From Hyparrhenia diplandra (Eukaryota > Streptophyta > Magnoliopsida > Poales > Poaceae), in contig JADLZK010007779.1 in assembly GCA_015847255.1 (NCBI GenBank), positions 186,001-250,000 on the forward strand: a stretch of 64,000 nt of DNA, written 5' to 3'. Every line of letters starts with the position of its first letter. The stretch's first letter is position 1. The translations under genes and the position numbers were made by a program. The notes below the pieces were generated by a model. The model was not told the DNA's origin. It was given only the letters and a program-made list of their open reading frames with translations, and ran no database searches. Below, piece after piece: positions 1 through 13,439 of this stretch.

Positions 1-2450
1 AAACCGACTATGAGCAGGTTCTACAATCTTAATTATGCTGCATTTCTAATATGCGAATTGGCAGAACACTTGTCCCTGTACAAAAGGACAAATATTAGTA
101 TTGTGGTATTTCTATGGTGCATTGGAAACACCGCATTCAAACTGAAAATAGTCAGTTAGTGTGCCCTGGTTAAATACATGATGTATGGTCGGTTTTGATT
201 TTTAGAAGATAAACATGGATGCAGGCTTCGGTTTGGATGGAGCACTTGTGGCTTCTTCACATGGGCCGAGCAGTGATCGGTCACGCTTAGCACCGGCCTG
301 TTTGGAGCAAATCTTCTTTTCTAGCCGTGTTGTTGAGTTGTTGCGGCACCCCACACATTGTTTATTTTTCTATAATTAATCTTGTTTTTTTCTTGTCATT
401 TCAATAGAAACACACTTTGGTTGGTGTGCCTTAAAAACAGAGTATATGATCAAACTATTGAAGTACATCCTTCTCAGCCTCTCGGGCTTTACAGTAGTTG
501 GTGCGGCTAGCGTGGTATCAGTCGCTGTGTCACCACGAAGCATCAGGGTGTGCATCTGGTGTCACCCGTGTGAGGGCCTAGCAAAACAGAGAGACCGAGC
601 AAATGACCGAGGATTATCTTTTTAATCTAATGGTAGGAGTTCTGCCTTTCAATTAAGTACAAAATAGAATTGGCCTAGTTTTTAAGGAAAAAATAGGCTT
701 AAAAACCTTACATGCGTAGATCCCTAGGACGATCGAGGATTATGGTCTGAACTGTGATGGCCTGGCCTCATGGTGCTGACCACAACATTGCAAATCCCTG
801 AGTTCAAGGGTAATAGGGCACCAATGATCCTCTGGCCATGCTGCTAATGCACTACTGCTCTTCTCTGCAAGCTGGAATAGTACAAAGGCATGAACTTCGA
901 CTGGAGGATAACCCATTCCCAATACCTCTCATGCCAATGGATCTTGTATCCTAGAAAGAAAACCATACATAGGCAACCAGGCATCATCACCACATTCAAT
1001 GGGCACATGGCTAGTACTTTCTTGTCTTTAACCTTCTGTTAGCACTTGTACCTTTGTTTACTACCTTCCAATGCAGATAATTTTTTGTGATACTTTTTGT
1101 TTTTGCGTGTCATGGTTCTGTGATTAACAGGTTGTACAAATTACAATGAACTGAATCAAACGTATATTAACAAACGTTTAGTTGAAAAGCATGGCGAAGC
1201 TTCACTCCAATTCTCCTTGAATTCAGAACTCACACAGCCTATGGCCGCATGTGTATGTTGGGCCATTGGGAAGGAAACGGCCGCAGTCCAGTCCAGAAGG
1301 CAGGCCCATGGCGCACTTCATCGCAATGCCGTTGTCTCGAGCTCAAAGGAAGCAGACAAGCAGCACCGCCGCCAACGTCGTTTTCAACCTCAGCCACATG
1401 CCATCACCAGATGCTAGCTCCGTGGCTGGGGAAGGGGTGCTCAACGAGAGGGGCCTAGGGCGGCCGTCCTAACTGGCCCTAGTGGTGGCTCTGCCTCTAC
1501 AAGTGGTTCTAAAATGTTAGTCGCTCAATATCTCAGGAACTAGGTAAGCCCACACTTTACATATAATTGGCATGCAATAGCAGATGCCAAGACAAAGTTC
1601 ATGTTGCCTCTCATACTTAATATGCTCATATATAACAGTGAAATGACCCATGCTTGTATATATCTGGTCTTGGTACTGGATTTTTCATAAACTTGGTCCT
1701 GGTCTACAACTATCTAAAGCCTCAACATGAATTAGAGGCTTTAGATAAGCCCTCAACATGAATTGAGTCGCAAAAAAAAAAAAAAAAAAAGCCTCAGCAT
1801 AAATTTTTTAATTTTGAACCAATTCATGGGTGTCGTAGCTGCACATATATAGGTTGCTCCAGTAGCCCAAGTGATGGTATATTGGGAGTTAGATCGGTAA
1901 GGCTATTTAATCGTTTAATTATTGATTTTGTCGCCATGGCATGTCTACTATAAATTTTGTACAGAAGAAGAAATAAATACTGTATTAAGTCATAAGCTTT
2001 ATTTTCATCAAATTCACAAGGTACGTAGGTATGAATATGAGTGCCCAATTCAACAAGTACATGTTTATTAAGCTGGTTGTTACTCGTGTTTGTTACAGTG
2101 TCCTTCTGAGCACCATCTAAACTGTTTTTCTAATGTTTGATGGCCACTTTATATTGCTAGGTACAGACCACCTGTGATTCATTTAGCTTTCTTATTAAAA
2201 CCATGGCCTTTCTCTTTTTTTTGTTGGTGCTCTTTGCGTGATATGTTCCACTGTATGAAAACTAGTGTAAAGCTGGTATTAATTGTTGCCATACTCAATC
2301 AACTTAATAAAGTTAGTAAATTATTACCAAGTTACAATGTACCTTCATCACAGTTGTCTGCTTCACTAAGAACTGGATTCAGGACTGCTCAAGTCAATAA
2401 ATGGCAGCCTGCCTAATGCTTCTAGCTGCTTATATTTGAGACTGAAAGCA
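1..2450. repeat. Tail of a third super-unit (copy A)
   Basis: This segment matches 15,470-17,800 and 24,000-26,650 in the same order: the CATCAGGGTGTGCATCTG block (about 540), the core relic (about 740-1,040), the CAGAAGGCAGGCCCATG exon-like block (about 1,297), the GCACATATATAGG block (about 1,840) and the TGGCAGCCTGCCTAA end (about 2,402). It is cut by the left window edge, so its first part is not visible. Confidence 0.75.
1345..1442 (+). other. Exon-like conserved segment, copy A
   Basis: One frame reads through and is conserved with 16,826-16,918. The shared peptide core is SHMPSPDASSVAGEG here and SHVPSPDASSLGGEG there, preceded by a related RKQ-SSTA stretch. Changes between the copies are mostly conservative or silent, as expected for a former exon. 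The third copy near 25,690 is frameshifted. No family is recognised and no flanking exons can be joined with confidence. Confidence 0.35.
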
Positions 2451-3240
2451 TCGATGAGTTTTTTTTTTGAATGAAACAGGAGGTGATTTGGCTGTATTTT
2501 CCACCCCCTTCTTCGATTTGACATCCATCCAAAAGAAACTCAACAACCTTGGATGCATCTATGTGCAGGAGAGTGCTAGTGAGCACCTGTTGTTCGTCAA
2601 AATGCCTATGGACCAAGTGTACGTGTGAATGTCATTTAGTTTCATTTATTTATGTGTGAGTTAGGTTCTATTGGGTATTGATATCATTGATGAAGTGAGT
2701 GCTTAATTATGTGTTTAATATGTTTATTTGAATTTGAATTCAGATATAAATTTGTATTTGAATTCAAAAATAAATATGTGTAAAAGATTTGATTGAAATA
2801 TTGTTGCCTATGATATATTCTATCCTTAGAGTTCCAATTCCTAGGGAAAGGTTCCTAAGGAAATTACTTTGCACGCTGGCATCTAAAGAATTTTTCCCTT
2901 GGGTTTCCACCAAAACCATAGGAAAACTGGGGACTTCCTTACAGAAATACCCTAGGGAAACTATTTCCCTACGGTTTTTCAGTCTTTCCCTAGGATTATT
3001 AACCTTACGGAAACTTCGTTGATTCTAGTAGTGTTCCTCTTCCATTCTCTCTCTTTCCCTCAGCTCTAGCAGTGTATATGTTCTTTCTTCAAGGGCACTT
3101 GGGGTCATGTTTAGAAGAGGCGTTGCTCTAGGAATTTGTAGTATTTGCCCATCTTTGTTACTGCTTATAGCATATTGTAAGAGGGCCGGTTGATTGCTTT
3201 AGGAATTTCCATGATGATTTACATCAAATTAAAATTAAGT

Positions 3241-3481
3241 CGCAGATGTACATGTTTGGATTCCAATACCTCCGACAAAGGAAGCAGCATCCCTGAGCAA
3301 CCAATCTTTCCAGCTAGCTAGCATTGTCGTCAGAGAAGAGCTTGTTGATAAACTTCATCAGTAAGCAGCGATTTTGGAGCTCGAGATCCTTAACATAAAG
3401 GCCACCATTGTTCTTGGTAGCTTGAATGTCATTCCACAACAAGGCCAGCATTTGGACTCTGCTATTGATATGAGAGGAATC
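3241..3481 (-). pseudogene. LINE reverse-transcriptase fragment
   Basis: On the minus strand the open frame contains NNGGLYVKDLELQNRCLLMK followed by a KFINKLFSDD-like stretch. This is the conserved GGLGV-L--QN--LL-K segment that follows the reverse transcriptase core in plant L1-type LINEs. The frame hits a stop at 3,314-3,316 and nothing of the upstream catalytic RT motifs is present. It is a short scrap inserted into the tandem block, in the orientation opposite to the long LINE at 39-45.8 kb. Confidence 0.6.
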
Positions 3482-4479
3482 GAATGACCGGCTGACCAAG
3501 CTGGTAGAGGTACAGCTGCCATTGCTGTCACCCAAGATGGAATGGCACAACGACCATGGTCGCAGCTCGATAATCTATTTCTGATACCTCTCATGCTCAG
3601 CAGTGTTATTCATGGTATATCCTAATTCCTAGCAAAAAACCCATACACAAATGCATAGACTATAGTAGGTATATATCATCGTTCAGGTATGACATATGGA
3701 GAGAGCTCTAAATGTCTTCGTGGGTTTCAAAATTATTGGTTCATTACTTGTGTTTATTATACCTTGTCCTATCAACATCATTCAACATTTCTTTTCGAGC
3801 ATTTCAATGGGCACATGACTAGTAGCGTCCTTTCTTTTTAACCTCTCTCTGTTGTTTCCAGCACGTACATATTTATTTGTCCTGTCCTAAGCACATGTGT
3901 CTTCAGTGTTCCTCTGCTTTTGTGATTATGCATGGCTCCAATGCAGCATGGTGAATCGTGTGATGGTAGTTTACGTGCAGTGAAAAATCATGTGATACTT
4001 GACACGTGGTGCCCCACCGTGCGCGTGCTTGGACTTAACAACATTATATTTTTCTGGTGTCATTATCTATTTTTTGCCATTCTTTTCTTTCGAAACGTTT
4101 CTAGTGCTAGGCCACTTCACACATACCCCTATCCATGACAATTGTTTTTCTAGGGGAGCTACATTGCATACCCGTGCGATTTGTAGAGGCTGTTGGATTT
4201 TGACTGTGGTTACTGGTTAAGAATAGTCTACATGGTAGTGGATTAGCAAGGGTACTTGCCACAATACCGTGGTTACAAAATCTAATGGTTCAGATTTGTC
4301 TGAGATATTGCCTTTCAGTAAATAAAAGGATATAACATAAAGATATTACATACTTGACGGAGGTTAAGTTAGAGGTTATGGCAGATCTAAATGAGACATT
4401 ACAAACAGAAAGACATATATTAGAAGAAAGGGAAGAAAGATGAACCACATAGATTAGAGGTTATGTTCGATGCAGCAAT

Positions 4480-4800
4480 ATACTTGACGGAGGCTTATAT
4501 GAGCCATTCATCTCATGAAGGAGGAGGTGTCATATTCAAGGTGTGTTAATTGAAGGCATTCACAAGAAGCGATGGCCCGTATGCAGGGTCACCAAGATGG
4601 GAGCAAGCAATGTCTGAGCAGCATTCCCAAGAAACAACCAGCTTGTGAGGGTTGATTGTGCAGGCGGCCGCACCTGAACCGTGCCTGACCACGATCTGTA
4701 CAAGGACAACAAACCTCCCAAGACATCACGACCATGGAAGGGCTGAATTAGTTTGGCGGTTTCTTTTCTAGTTAAATTGCAAGCGCTGAAGTCGCAAGAA
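4480..4800. repeat. 5' block of a tandem-array unit
   Basis: The segment with GGCGGCCGCACCTGAA and GGCGGTTTCTTTTCTAGTT matches the block at 6,850-7,140, 11,190-11,460 and 19,890-20,160. It normally precedes a core relic; here it is followed instead by a MITE. No open frame is conserved among the copies. Confidence 0.55.
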
Positions 4801-4883
4801 ACACTGATGCCGCCCGTGTGTTTTTTTTAGATAATGGATAATAATCCGGCTTCATCTATCAGTAGATAGAATAATGCCAATTA

Positions 4884-5178
4884 CTCCCTCTATTATCTTT
4901 TGTAGGGCGCTAGGAGGACTTTTGCAGATACCAAGGGAAAGGCGATGTCATAAATAATGTGCTGATATTAGTGCTTGCTTTGGCCACGTTATTGCCACTG
5001 GTTAGTTGGTTCGGTTCGCATGCCTGAATGTAGTAATTAAGGGGCATGATTACAACCGAGTAGTAATTGCTCCAAGCATTTGATTGGACCCCTTTCACCT
5101 TCACAAGAACCATAACTATACAAAACCTACTCATGCCCTACAAAAAATCAAAACTAAGTTTTCTCCGTGTGGAGGGAG
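4884..5178. mobile_element. Stowaway-like MITE
   Basis: The element starts with CTCCCTC and ends with GAGGGAG, flanked on each side by TA (4,882-4,883 and 5,179-5,180), the target site used by Tc1/mariner-type Stowaway elements. A second inner inverted match, TTTTGTAGGGC against GCCCTACAAAA, supports the hairpin form. It is 295 bp and has no coding capacity. Confidence 0.75.
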
Positions 5179-5559
5179 TATTACCAAGTATCTTGAGATA
5201 AAGAAAAGATGATGTCTACAACATGTTTGGAGACTAGAGGAAAATAATGTTTTTTTTCTAAACATAACCAATATGTCTTGCATATAACCATCCACTAGAA
5301 CAAAAAAAAATTTGCAACGCCGATGACTCAAGATGTTGTGCAGCGTGTATCGGTCGTTCCCGCTGATCCACATGTCGCTGCAGACTTGGCCACTGCCGTG
5401 GCCAATGTGTTCCCCTAAACAGTACCTGCAAGAACGATTTTGGTCTACATTTGTTAAAAACCACTTCATTCCTTGTCAACCAAATTTCTCAACAAAGTGC
5501 AACAACGGGTGTTAATAACAATGAATTATACTTTTTATTTGCAATTTTTGAAAAAAACC

Positions 5560-6480
5560 ATACTTGGATAGTCACTCGCCGTGTTGGGTGTCAGGAATGG
5601 GATTTGTCGGCGCGTCAGACCATCAATCGCTGTATGCCTACATGGATAGTCGTCTCATAGTGTCCTTCTTGACCTCATACTGCACTCCCGCTCGTAGACT
5701 GGTAGTCTCACAGCTTTACAGACCATCTCTCAACAGGAAAGTCTCTCCAAGCTGGAACGATACAAAGCCGTGTGGATGCAGCAGGAGGATAACATATTCC
5801 TGATGCCTCTCACACTCAGCAATGCTGATTATTTGTACATCCAAGAAAAAAACATACATGCATCGACAAGTAGGTAATATGCGTATCATCATCCATTTAT
5901 ATAGAGAGCTCCAGGAGGTCCAAGTAAATTTCCTCATGAGATTCAAAATTCTCGGTTCTTTGCTTATATTTATTAAACCTTGTCCTATCACCATTCAATA
6001 CTTCTTTATGTCCTACATTTTAATGAGGACATATGGCGTGTACCTGTCATTTCCTAAGCAGATACGCTTCGAATTCTAGTGTTCATTTGCTTTTATGATT
6101 ATGCATGGCACCCAATGCTGGTTCTACTTTTCAGATAGGACATATACACAGATACTTCTATGGCCTCATTTGCTACGGCGCCTTATTTTTTTATGGCGCC
6201 TACACCAGCTTTGTTTACTGCAATTCTCTACAACATGTTATTTCTATGTCCTTCGTTTTCTGCGGCGCCTACACCAGCTTTTCCTCTGGCTCCACGTATG
6301 GAGTGGCAGAACCACACCAAACGGTCACGCGCAGATTAGTGTTTCTGGTCGGCAAAGCACGCAGCTGGAACCATTTTCAGGTCGGGTGGCCATGAAAAAT
6401 GGCTCTATGTGAAGAACTGCGGCTCTGCCCATGGACCTCTTGTGGAGGAGCGGCACCAATCAGTCCCTAAATACGGTGCA
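5560..6480. repeat. Tandem-array core relic
   Basis: It carries the full order of core blocks, from the TCTCTCCAAGCTGG block (5,740) through AACATACATGCATCG (5,851) and the GGACATATGGC block (6,029) to GGCGCCTACACCAGC (6,200 and 6,265, a short internal repeat). The open frames at 6,095-6,412 are not conserved in sister copies and are not called. Confidence 0.6.
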
Positions 6481-6543
6481 TTGTAAACATCACATTCAAA
6501 CTAAAAATAGTCTGTTAGAGCAACTCCAAGATGTTACGTAATA

Positions 6544-6805
6544 CTCCCTCTGTCCCTTTTTTTTAGATGTCGCTTTTTGGGGTGCGTGCCAGTCAAACTT
6601 TCTGAACTTTGACTAGGTTTGTAGAAAATACGTGCAACATTTATATTTACAGATAAATTTATTAAAAAACTAGACTTAAAGATCTTTCCAACGATACTAG
6701 TTACTTAGCATAAGTATTTATATATTTTAATATATAATTGCCGGCAGTTTGAAAACGTTGACTTCTCGGGAAGCGAGAATGACATCTATTTAGGGACGCA
6801 GGGAG
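6544..6805. mobile_element. Stowaway-like MITE
   Basis: Left end CTCCCTCTGTCCC and right end GGGACGCAGGGAG are inverted repeats. Both sides are flanked by TA (6,542-6,543 and 6,806-6,807). Inner AGATGTC and GACATCT also pair. It is 262 bp, AT-rich inside and non-coding. Confidence 0.85.
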
Positions 6806-6839
6806 TAGTATATTCTACATCTTCTTATTTAGCTATATG

Positions 6840-8110
6840 CTTGATGGAGGTGCTCAGAATGCATGAACCATTCACCTGATGGAGGATGTTTCACTCAAGA
6901 TGTTCATTGACATCAATCACAAGAAGCATATGGGTAAAGGATGCGCCTATGTGTGTCGATTCTACATGCAGCCACACCTGAAATGTGCCCGATCACGAGT
7001 TCCACAAGGACAACAAACCTTCACGGCTACCATGATCATGGAGGAATTCAACTTCTGGCGGTTTACTTTCTATTCTTGTTTGGGATGGAAGTGTTGCAGT
7101 CGTTGCTGCATACACTGAAGTGCTCGTGCATTGGTGTGAGCAATAGGCGGCCCCCCGGTGTGTCATTTCTGTCAAGCTTTATGTATGTGCACCTATGAGC
7201 CTCGTCTTGCAGTGTCCAAGGACTCATGTCACTGCCTTCCCACTAATAGTGATATGAATATATGATAGGCACCAATGGCTGGCTGTCTGAGATGGTTGTG
7301 GAACAGCTTCATGGACGGTCTCCTCAAGTTGAAATGGCATAAAGCCATGACATGGCAGGAGGATACTATATTACTGATGCCTCTCACGCTCAGCAATTCT
7401 AATATGTATATATCCTAGAAAGAAAACCTAACAAGCATCGAGAAGTAGGTACTATATGAATCATCCATTTCAAGTATATGATGATACATACATATATAGA
7501 GAGAGCTCCTGGAGCTCCAAATGTGTTCTCATGAGTTTCAAAATTGTTGGTTCTTTACTTATCTTAATTAGCTAGACCTTGTCATGTCGACATCGTTCAA
7601 TACTTTTTTTGGCTATTTTAATGAGTACATGGCTAGGGTCCATTCTTTAACCTTCTGTTGTTTCCCGTACATGTTTTTAGTCCTTTCCGAAGCAAATATG
7701 TTTTTCTATTCGGGCTTTATTGTGGTACCTTCAACTGATTGTGAGTCGTTCATATGATTAGATCGATCGGAGGGTTAGAATCACCTATTACTTCCTAGGA
7801 GGTAACAGATGAAATAAGTAAAGTTCTAGATATATGATCTTTATTAGATCTAATTGATACATGCATGATCTACTAGATACGATAAATATTTTTGTTTGCA
7901 ACTTTGGATATGTGTCTATGAACTTAAAAGAAAATGTTTTTCTTGCTAAAATTAAGTACTCAAGTCTAGCCACACTAAATTGCACAGGTAATCTTGCTAG
8001 TTAAGAAACAATGGAAAACAAGCTAAAAAAGAAAGTGAAGATTGAAGTAGATTGATTGTATAGCAGTTAAACAACTGAACTTCCATGATCTGTCAGGTAG
8101 AACTGATAAT
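6840..8110. repeat. Array unit with core relic and kinase 3'-flank homology
   Basis: This unit has the 5' block (6,850-7,140), a core relic (7,210-7,760) and, at about 7,920-8,100, sequence matching the region just downstream of the kinase pseudogene at 46.6-46.9 kb (TTGCACAGGTAAT, TAGTTAAGAAAC, ATAGCAGTTAAA). The order equals that of 11,160-12,250 and 19,860-21,015. Confidence 0.6.
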
Positions 8111-8560
8111 CTATATGCTTTCCTGGCATGATTGGACTCTGTTCTTCATCCATGTCCATGTCTGCTGGTTTGGCAGAAGGGTTGGGACCGGATGCAATAA
8201 TTGATGACCTGGCAGAAGGACGGTTTCGAAGAACCTATCCATTCCATCATCGGTGTTGTGGGATGAGAGGACTCTGTTCTTCTTCATCCAAGGGGTGTTG
8301 TCCACCTTGGTTTGGCGAGAAAGGCTCGAAGCAGTTCTCCATTTGTCGTAGTAGGATTCAGTCTACATCCGATGAACATATTCCTCAAAAAAAAAAAAAA
8401 AAAACATTGTCCATGGGGATTGACCGATCTTGTTGAACACACGGAAGCATTAGTTTGAGTTGTGGTGGTTTCTGTTCTAGTTCCCACTGTAAGTGCTATG
8501 TAACAGGAAATGCTGAAGCTCCCAGTAGGTGCCATCCCATGACTCGCCGTGTGTGCACAC
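8111..8560. other. Spacer without recognisable gene
   Basis: The stretch contains a short internal direct repeat, GGACTCTGTTCTTCATCCA near 8,133 and a related copy near 8,269, and an A18 run at about 8,387. Open frames on both strands are short and overlap each other; none is repeated in the sister units. Confidence 0.4.
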
Positions 8561-9420
8561 CCTTACGAGGATAGACGTCTCGTAGTGGCCTTCTTGGCCT
8601 CATGCCACTGCACACCCACTTGTAGTGACACAACAGGCACCAATGACTAGATGGAAAAGCTGGTAGTGTCATGGCTTCATGAAGCAGTCTCCCTAAGCTG
8701 GAACGTCTCTACAAGCTAGAACATCACAAAGTTGTAGACACGGCGGGAAGATAACCTATTCCCGACGCCTCTCATGCTCGAAATGCTAATTTGTATTTCC
8801 TACAATGAAAACCATACGTGCAACAACTGGTAGGTAAAATATTTGTCTCATCATCCAATTCAAGTATTACCAAATATATAGAGATAGGGAGAGGGAGATC
8901 CTGAAGCTCCTCACGAGTTTTGAAACTGTTGGTTCTTTATGCATCTTAATTAGACGTTGTCCTGTCAACATCAATCAATATTTCTTTATCTCCTCCATTT
9001 TTTGGGTTCTTTCTTTAACATTCTGTGTTCGTTTCCTAAGCACATACGTTCTTAGTGTTCCTTTGATTTTGAAATTAGGCATGGCACCCAATACTGGTTC
9101 TATTAGCAGGTTGTACAAACTTGTATCTCCTATCGTTTATAACGTCAATTGCAGAGAACATGTCCCTTTTCAGAATGGACAAATCCCAGTACCAAGGTAT
9201 TTTTATAGCCTCATTAGATGCGACGATCTGGTACCCGACTTCTCATCCGGCTCCACTGATGGAGTCAACAGAGCCATACCAACGTTCACACACGGAGGAG
9301 TGTTTCTAGCAGTCCAAGCACGGAGCTGGACCAATTTTCATGTACGGACATGAGGCCGCGAAAAACTAGCTCTGTGTGAAGTGTTGCGGCTATGGCTACG
9401 GACCTCTTGTGGAAGTATAG
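8560..9420. repeat. Tandem-array core relic
   Basis: Core blocks are recognisable at 8,635 (CAGGCACCAATGACTAG), 8,810 (AACCATACGTGC), 8,880 (AGAGATAGGGAGAGG) and 9,080 (CACCCAATACTGG). The following block at 9,130-9,420 matches 6,220-6,470 and 19,470-19,740. No coding potential is shared with those copies. Confidence 0.6.
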
Positions 9421-9486
9421 TTACAAAATCTCCAAATGATCTAAGTGGTCAGGTATTTCCTCAGCTTCTGATCAAGATCTTTCATA

Positions 9487-10160
9487 GTTGGCATGGTTGT
9501 CCTGGAATCCATCACCGATAATAATAAAAAATATATAGGGATGTGCCGTTGGAGATGCCCATGCGTTGATAGGAGGCATTTGTGAGGTCAGTCCCACTGA
9601 TCATACATGCATACACATACAAGGACAGTCATCTTGCAGTAGCATGAGAAGCATGAATGCCTGGCACACTAGTATTGCTGCGAGGGCCATCTCTCCATGG
9701 AACAACATGACCGCAAGGAGAATAACCTATCCCTGATACCTCTCATGCCCAACAACGTTGATGGCATATCCTAGGATGAAAAACATACATCTACATACAC
9801 TGGTAGGTATATATCGCCATTTAGTTGAAATATGATATATATAGAGAGCTCCAATTGTCCTCACGTCGAGTTTTCAAATTGTTGGTTATTTACTTGTGTT
9901 TATTATACCTTGACTTACCAACATCTTTCCAAAAAAATTTCCAGCATTTAAATGAGCACATGGCTAGTAGCGTCCTTTCTTTTTAAGCTTTTCTTTTTTG
10001 TTTTCTAGCACATTTGTACTAGCCCTTTCCTAAGCAGATGTGTCTTTAGTGTTCTGTGATCATGCATGGCTCCCAAAGCTGGTTCCATCAGCAGGTTGTA
10101 CAAATTTCTGCTGTTTCTAATGTCACTTGGCATATATAAGTAGTCGGATGTTCGTAGTGC
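9487..10160. repeat. Young tandem duplicate, left copy
   Basis: This copy and 10,366-11,110 agree closely over their length, including TGGCATGGTTGTCCTGGAAT at the start, TGCCTGGCACACTAGTATTG and AACAACGTTGATGGCATATC. They are the most similar pair of core units in the window, so this duplication is more recent than the rest of the block. Confidence 0.8.
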
Positions 10161-10365
10161 GTGTGTGTGCCTTGAGTTGGTTGTAAAACTCATTGTATCA
10201 GTTTTGCTAAGAGGTGAAAAGAGGCACCGTCAACCCTGTCGGTTGCCGGTGGTGTTCGTCGTGATCTTGTGCATTTCTGATTCTTAGGCCTAGCCACCGT
10301 GTGAATTGTGTTTGATTGTCGATCCTAACCTACATGTATTTCCTCAGCTTCTCAAGTTCTCGTGT

Positions 10366-11110
10366 AGCTGGCATGGTTGTCCTGGAATCCATCATAGGTA
10401 ATAATAAAGCATATATAGGGATGTGCCTTTGGAGACGCCCATGAGTGTATAGGAGGCGCTTGTCATCTCAATCTCACTGATCATACATGCATACACATAC
10501 ACATACACGTACAAGGACAGTCGTCTTGCAGTAGCCTTTGCCTCATGTTGCTGCCCTCCCACTCGTAGTGACACTGTAACATGGGAAGCATCAATGCCTG
10601 GCACACTAGTATTGCTGCGAGGGCCATCTCTCCATGGAACAACGTGAACGCGAGGAGAATATATAACCTATCCCTGATAGCTCTCATGCCCAACAACGTT
10701 GATGGCATATCCTAGGAAGAAAAACATACATCTGCATACACTAGTAGGTATATATCGCCATTCAGTTGAAATGTGATATATATAGAGAGAGAGCTCCAAA
10801 TATCCTCACGATCAAGTTTTGAAATTGTTGGTTCTTTACTTGTGTTTATTATACCTTGCCTTATCAACATCTTTCAAAAAATTTCCCAGCATTTAAATGA
10901 GCACATGGCTAGTAGTGTCCTCTCTTTTTAAGCTTATGTTTTTTGTTTCTAGCACATGTGTACGAGCCCTTTCCTGAGCAGATGTGTCTTTAGTGTTCTG
11001 TGATTATGCATGGCTCCCAATGCTGGTTCCATGCTGTACAAATTTCTGATGTTTCTAATGTCACTTAGTATATAGCACGTGTCCCTGAAAGGACAAATAG
11101 TAGTTCCATG
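10366..11110. repeat. Young tandem duplicate, right copy
   Basis: Right member of the close pair, about 0.9 kb downstream of the left copy. It has a longer ACACATAC microsatellite near 10,493 and an insertion carrying CTTGCAGTAGCCTTTGCCTC (about 10,525-10,580) that the left copy lacks, so the left copy may have suffered a deletion. Confidence 0.8.
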
Positions 11111-11984
11111 GTATTTCTATATATTTGGTGCACAGTAAACTATGTCACATTAAAACTGAAATGGAGTCATTATGCTGCATGGAGTCGGTCAGAATGCATG
11201 AACCACTCACCTGATTAATAGAGGATGTACGTCACAGTCAAGGTGTTTATTGATGGCAATCACAAGAAACATGGGTAATGGATGGAGGGCGCTAGTGTGG
11301 GCCAATTGTGCATGCAGCCACACCTGAAATGTGCCTGACCATGAGTTCCAGGAGAACAGCAAACTTCCCTGGCTACAATGATCATGGAGGCATCCAACTT
11401 GTAGCGGTTTCTGTTCTAGTTTGTGATGGAACCCTTCAACTAGTCACTAGAAACAACGAAGTGGACCTTGCGTTGGTGTCAGGAATAGGGGGCCCCTCGT
11501 GCTTCAGTCCTTCACAAATCATGGATGCGTGGCTTCCAGGACCGTCGTCGACGCAGTGGGAGGATACTGGAGTAACATATTCCTGATGCCTCCCATGCTC
11601 AGCATTTCAGATTTGAGTATCCTAGAAAGAAAACAATACATGCATCGAGAAGTAGGTCATATATGTATCATCATCCAAATCAAGTATGGTGATATATATA
11701 TAGAAAGAGCTCCTGGAGCTCCAAATGTCCTCCCGATTTTCAAAATTGTTGGTTCTTTACTTATGTTATTAACTTTTAAATCTTGTACACCATTCAATGG
11801 TCTCCTCCATTTTAATGATCACATGGCCAGTTGAGCCCTTTCTTACTTCTGTTGTTTACAGTTCATGCGTACCAATCCTTTACTAAGCATAGACGTGTTT
11901 AGTGTTTCTTTTTTTTTTGCTTTTGCGATTATATGCATGACCCCGATGCTGTTACCGTCAGTAGGTTGCAAAACCAAGTGTTTG

Positions 11985-12250
11985 TCATGCTAAAAGTAAG
12001 CACTCAACAAGTCTAGCCACACTATTTGCACAGGTAATTTTGCTAGTTAAGAAACGCTGGAAAAGCAAAGGTGAAAAAGAAACTAAACAGCGAATGAAAC
12101 AGCAAAAATAAAACAGCATACTTAAAACTCATCCGGGGCCTAGCTAACTGGAAGTAGATTAATAGTATAGCAGTTAAAAAACTAAACTCCCATGTCTGTG
12201 GCTGGAACACACAATATGGTTTCTGCTTACAGTTAATACAGCATGTATCA
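11985..12250. repeat. Copy of kinase-gene 3' flank
   Basis: Strong similarity to 46,560-46,830, just downstream of the minus-strand kinase pseudogene: CCAAGTGTTTGTCATGCTAA, TAGTTAAGAAAC, AATGAAACAGCAAAA, TATAGCAGTTAAAAAACTAA and TTTCTGCTTACAGTTAATAC are shared. No kinase-coding sequence remains beside it. Confidence 0.7.
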
Positions 12251-13439
12251 AAAATCATATTTGATAATAGATCTATTTTTAGTGACCGGTTACTTAGAAC
12301 AACTTCCCCTAAAAATATATTTAATTTTTTGCGCTACCAAGAAACCGTTTGCTAAACGTTCCTTGCAAAAAATAAATAAATAAATTTGAGGCCTCTAATT
12401 TTAATTTTTTTTTGTTAGTGACATTCCATTAGATGAGAAGTAGCGACATGATAGGCGTCAAATACCGGCTAACACTTCCATCCCCTAAGCAAAAGTTGCC
12501 AACATTTTTTATATACCATTTCGTCAAAAGTTTCAAATAGCCCCCTAATTAAGGAATTAAATGAGAAGTAGTATCGTGAATAATAGAAAATTGCAATTGT
12601 AGCTTTATATATATATATTTCCTTACACCATGGATAGTGAAATATGTTGGTTGAAAATTGAGGATTTTGGTAGGTTGACAATTAAATATATATATGTTCA
12701 ACTCAATAAGTAAAAATGCATATCAACAAGAACACATCAATTAGAAAAATGTAGATGAGTATGAGGTCTGAGCTAAGAGGCATGCTACATGAACTTGCGA
12801 TCATCATCTAGATTCCACTAAGTTGCAGAACTTGGAAGTACAGGTGCCTGGACACAGTTCAAGGATGGAGGGCACTTCTGGGCGCCAAGGTTGTGGCTAC
12901 ACCTGAACCATGGCCCGCCATGGGTACCATGATTTACATTCTGGTCTGCTACAGAAAGTACAAAGGTTGCACCTCTTTCTACACAACTTCAAATTTCAGG
13001 AGCTGAAGTCACTGAAAGCGCTGGTGTCACCCATGCCTTGGCATCAGGGACAGGAGGTGTCGTGGGCGTCAGTCTATCACACATCATGCCTGCACGTGTA
13101 CGACGATCGCCATCTTGTAGTGGCCTCGTCCTCAGGATTCCGCCCACACCCTCGTAGCGACATGACAGGCGTCGGTTGCTGGCTGGCCAAGCTGCTACTG
13201 GTCGTCTCTTCAGGCTGGAACGACACAAATGAGTGGAAGTGGCAGGAGAATAACCTATTCCTGATGCATCACATGCCCAGAAAAATACTGATGGTATTAT
13301 ATCCTACAGAAAATTATACGTCGAAGAAGGTATATATCATCATCTCATCCAAGTAGGCCTATATAGAGAGAGGCAGCTCTGGAATTAGCTTCAAATCTCC
13401 TGCTGAGTTTCAAAGTTGTTAGTTATTTATTACTTTTTT

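Noticed and set aside
7788..7985. Minus-strand 65-codon frame as a small gene
   Set aside because: It lies in AT-rich flank sequence of a tandem unit; the equivalent positions in sister units are not open.
12910..13356. 148-codon plus-strand frame, considered as a small gene
   Set aside because: The matching unit at 21,600-22,140 has the same DNA blocks but a different, broken frame. No selection for coding is visible.
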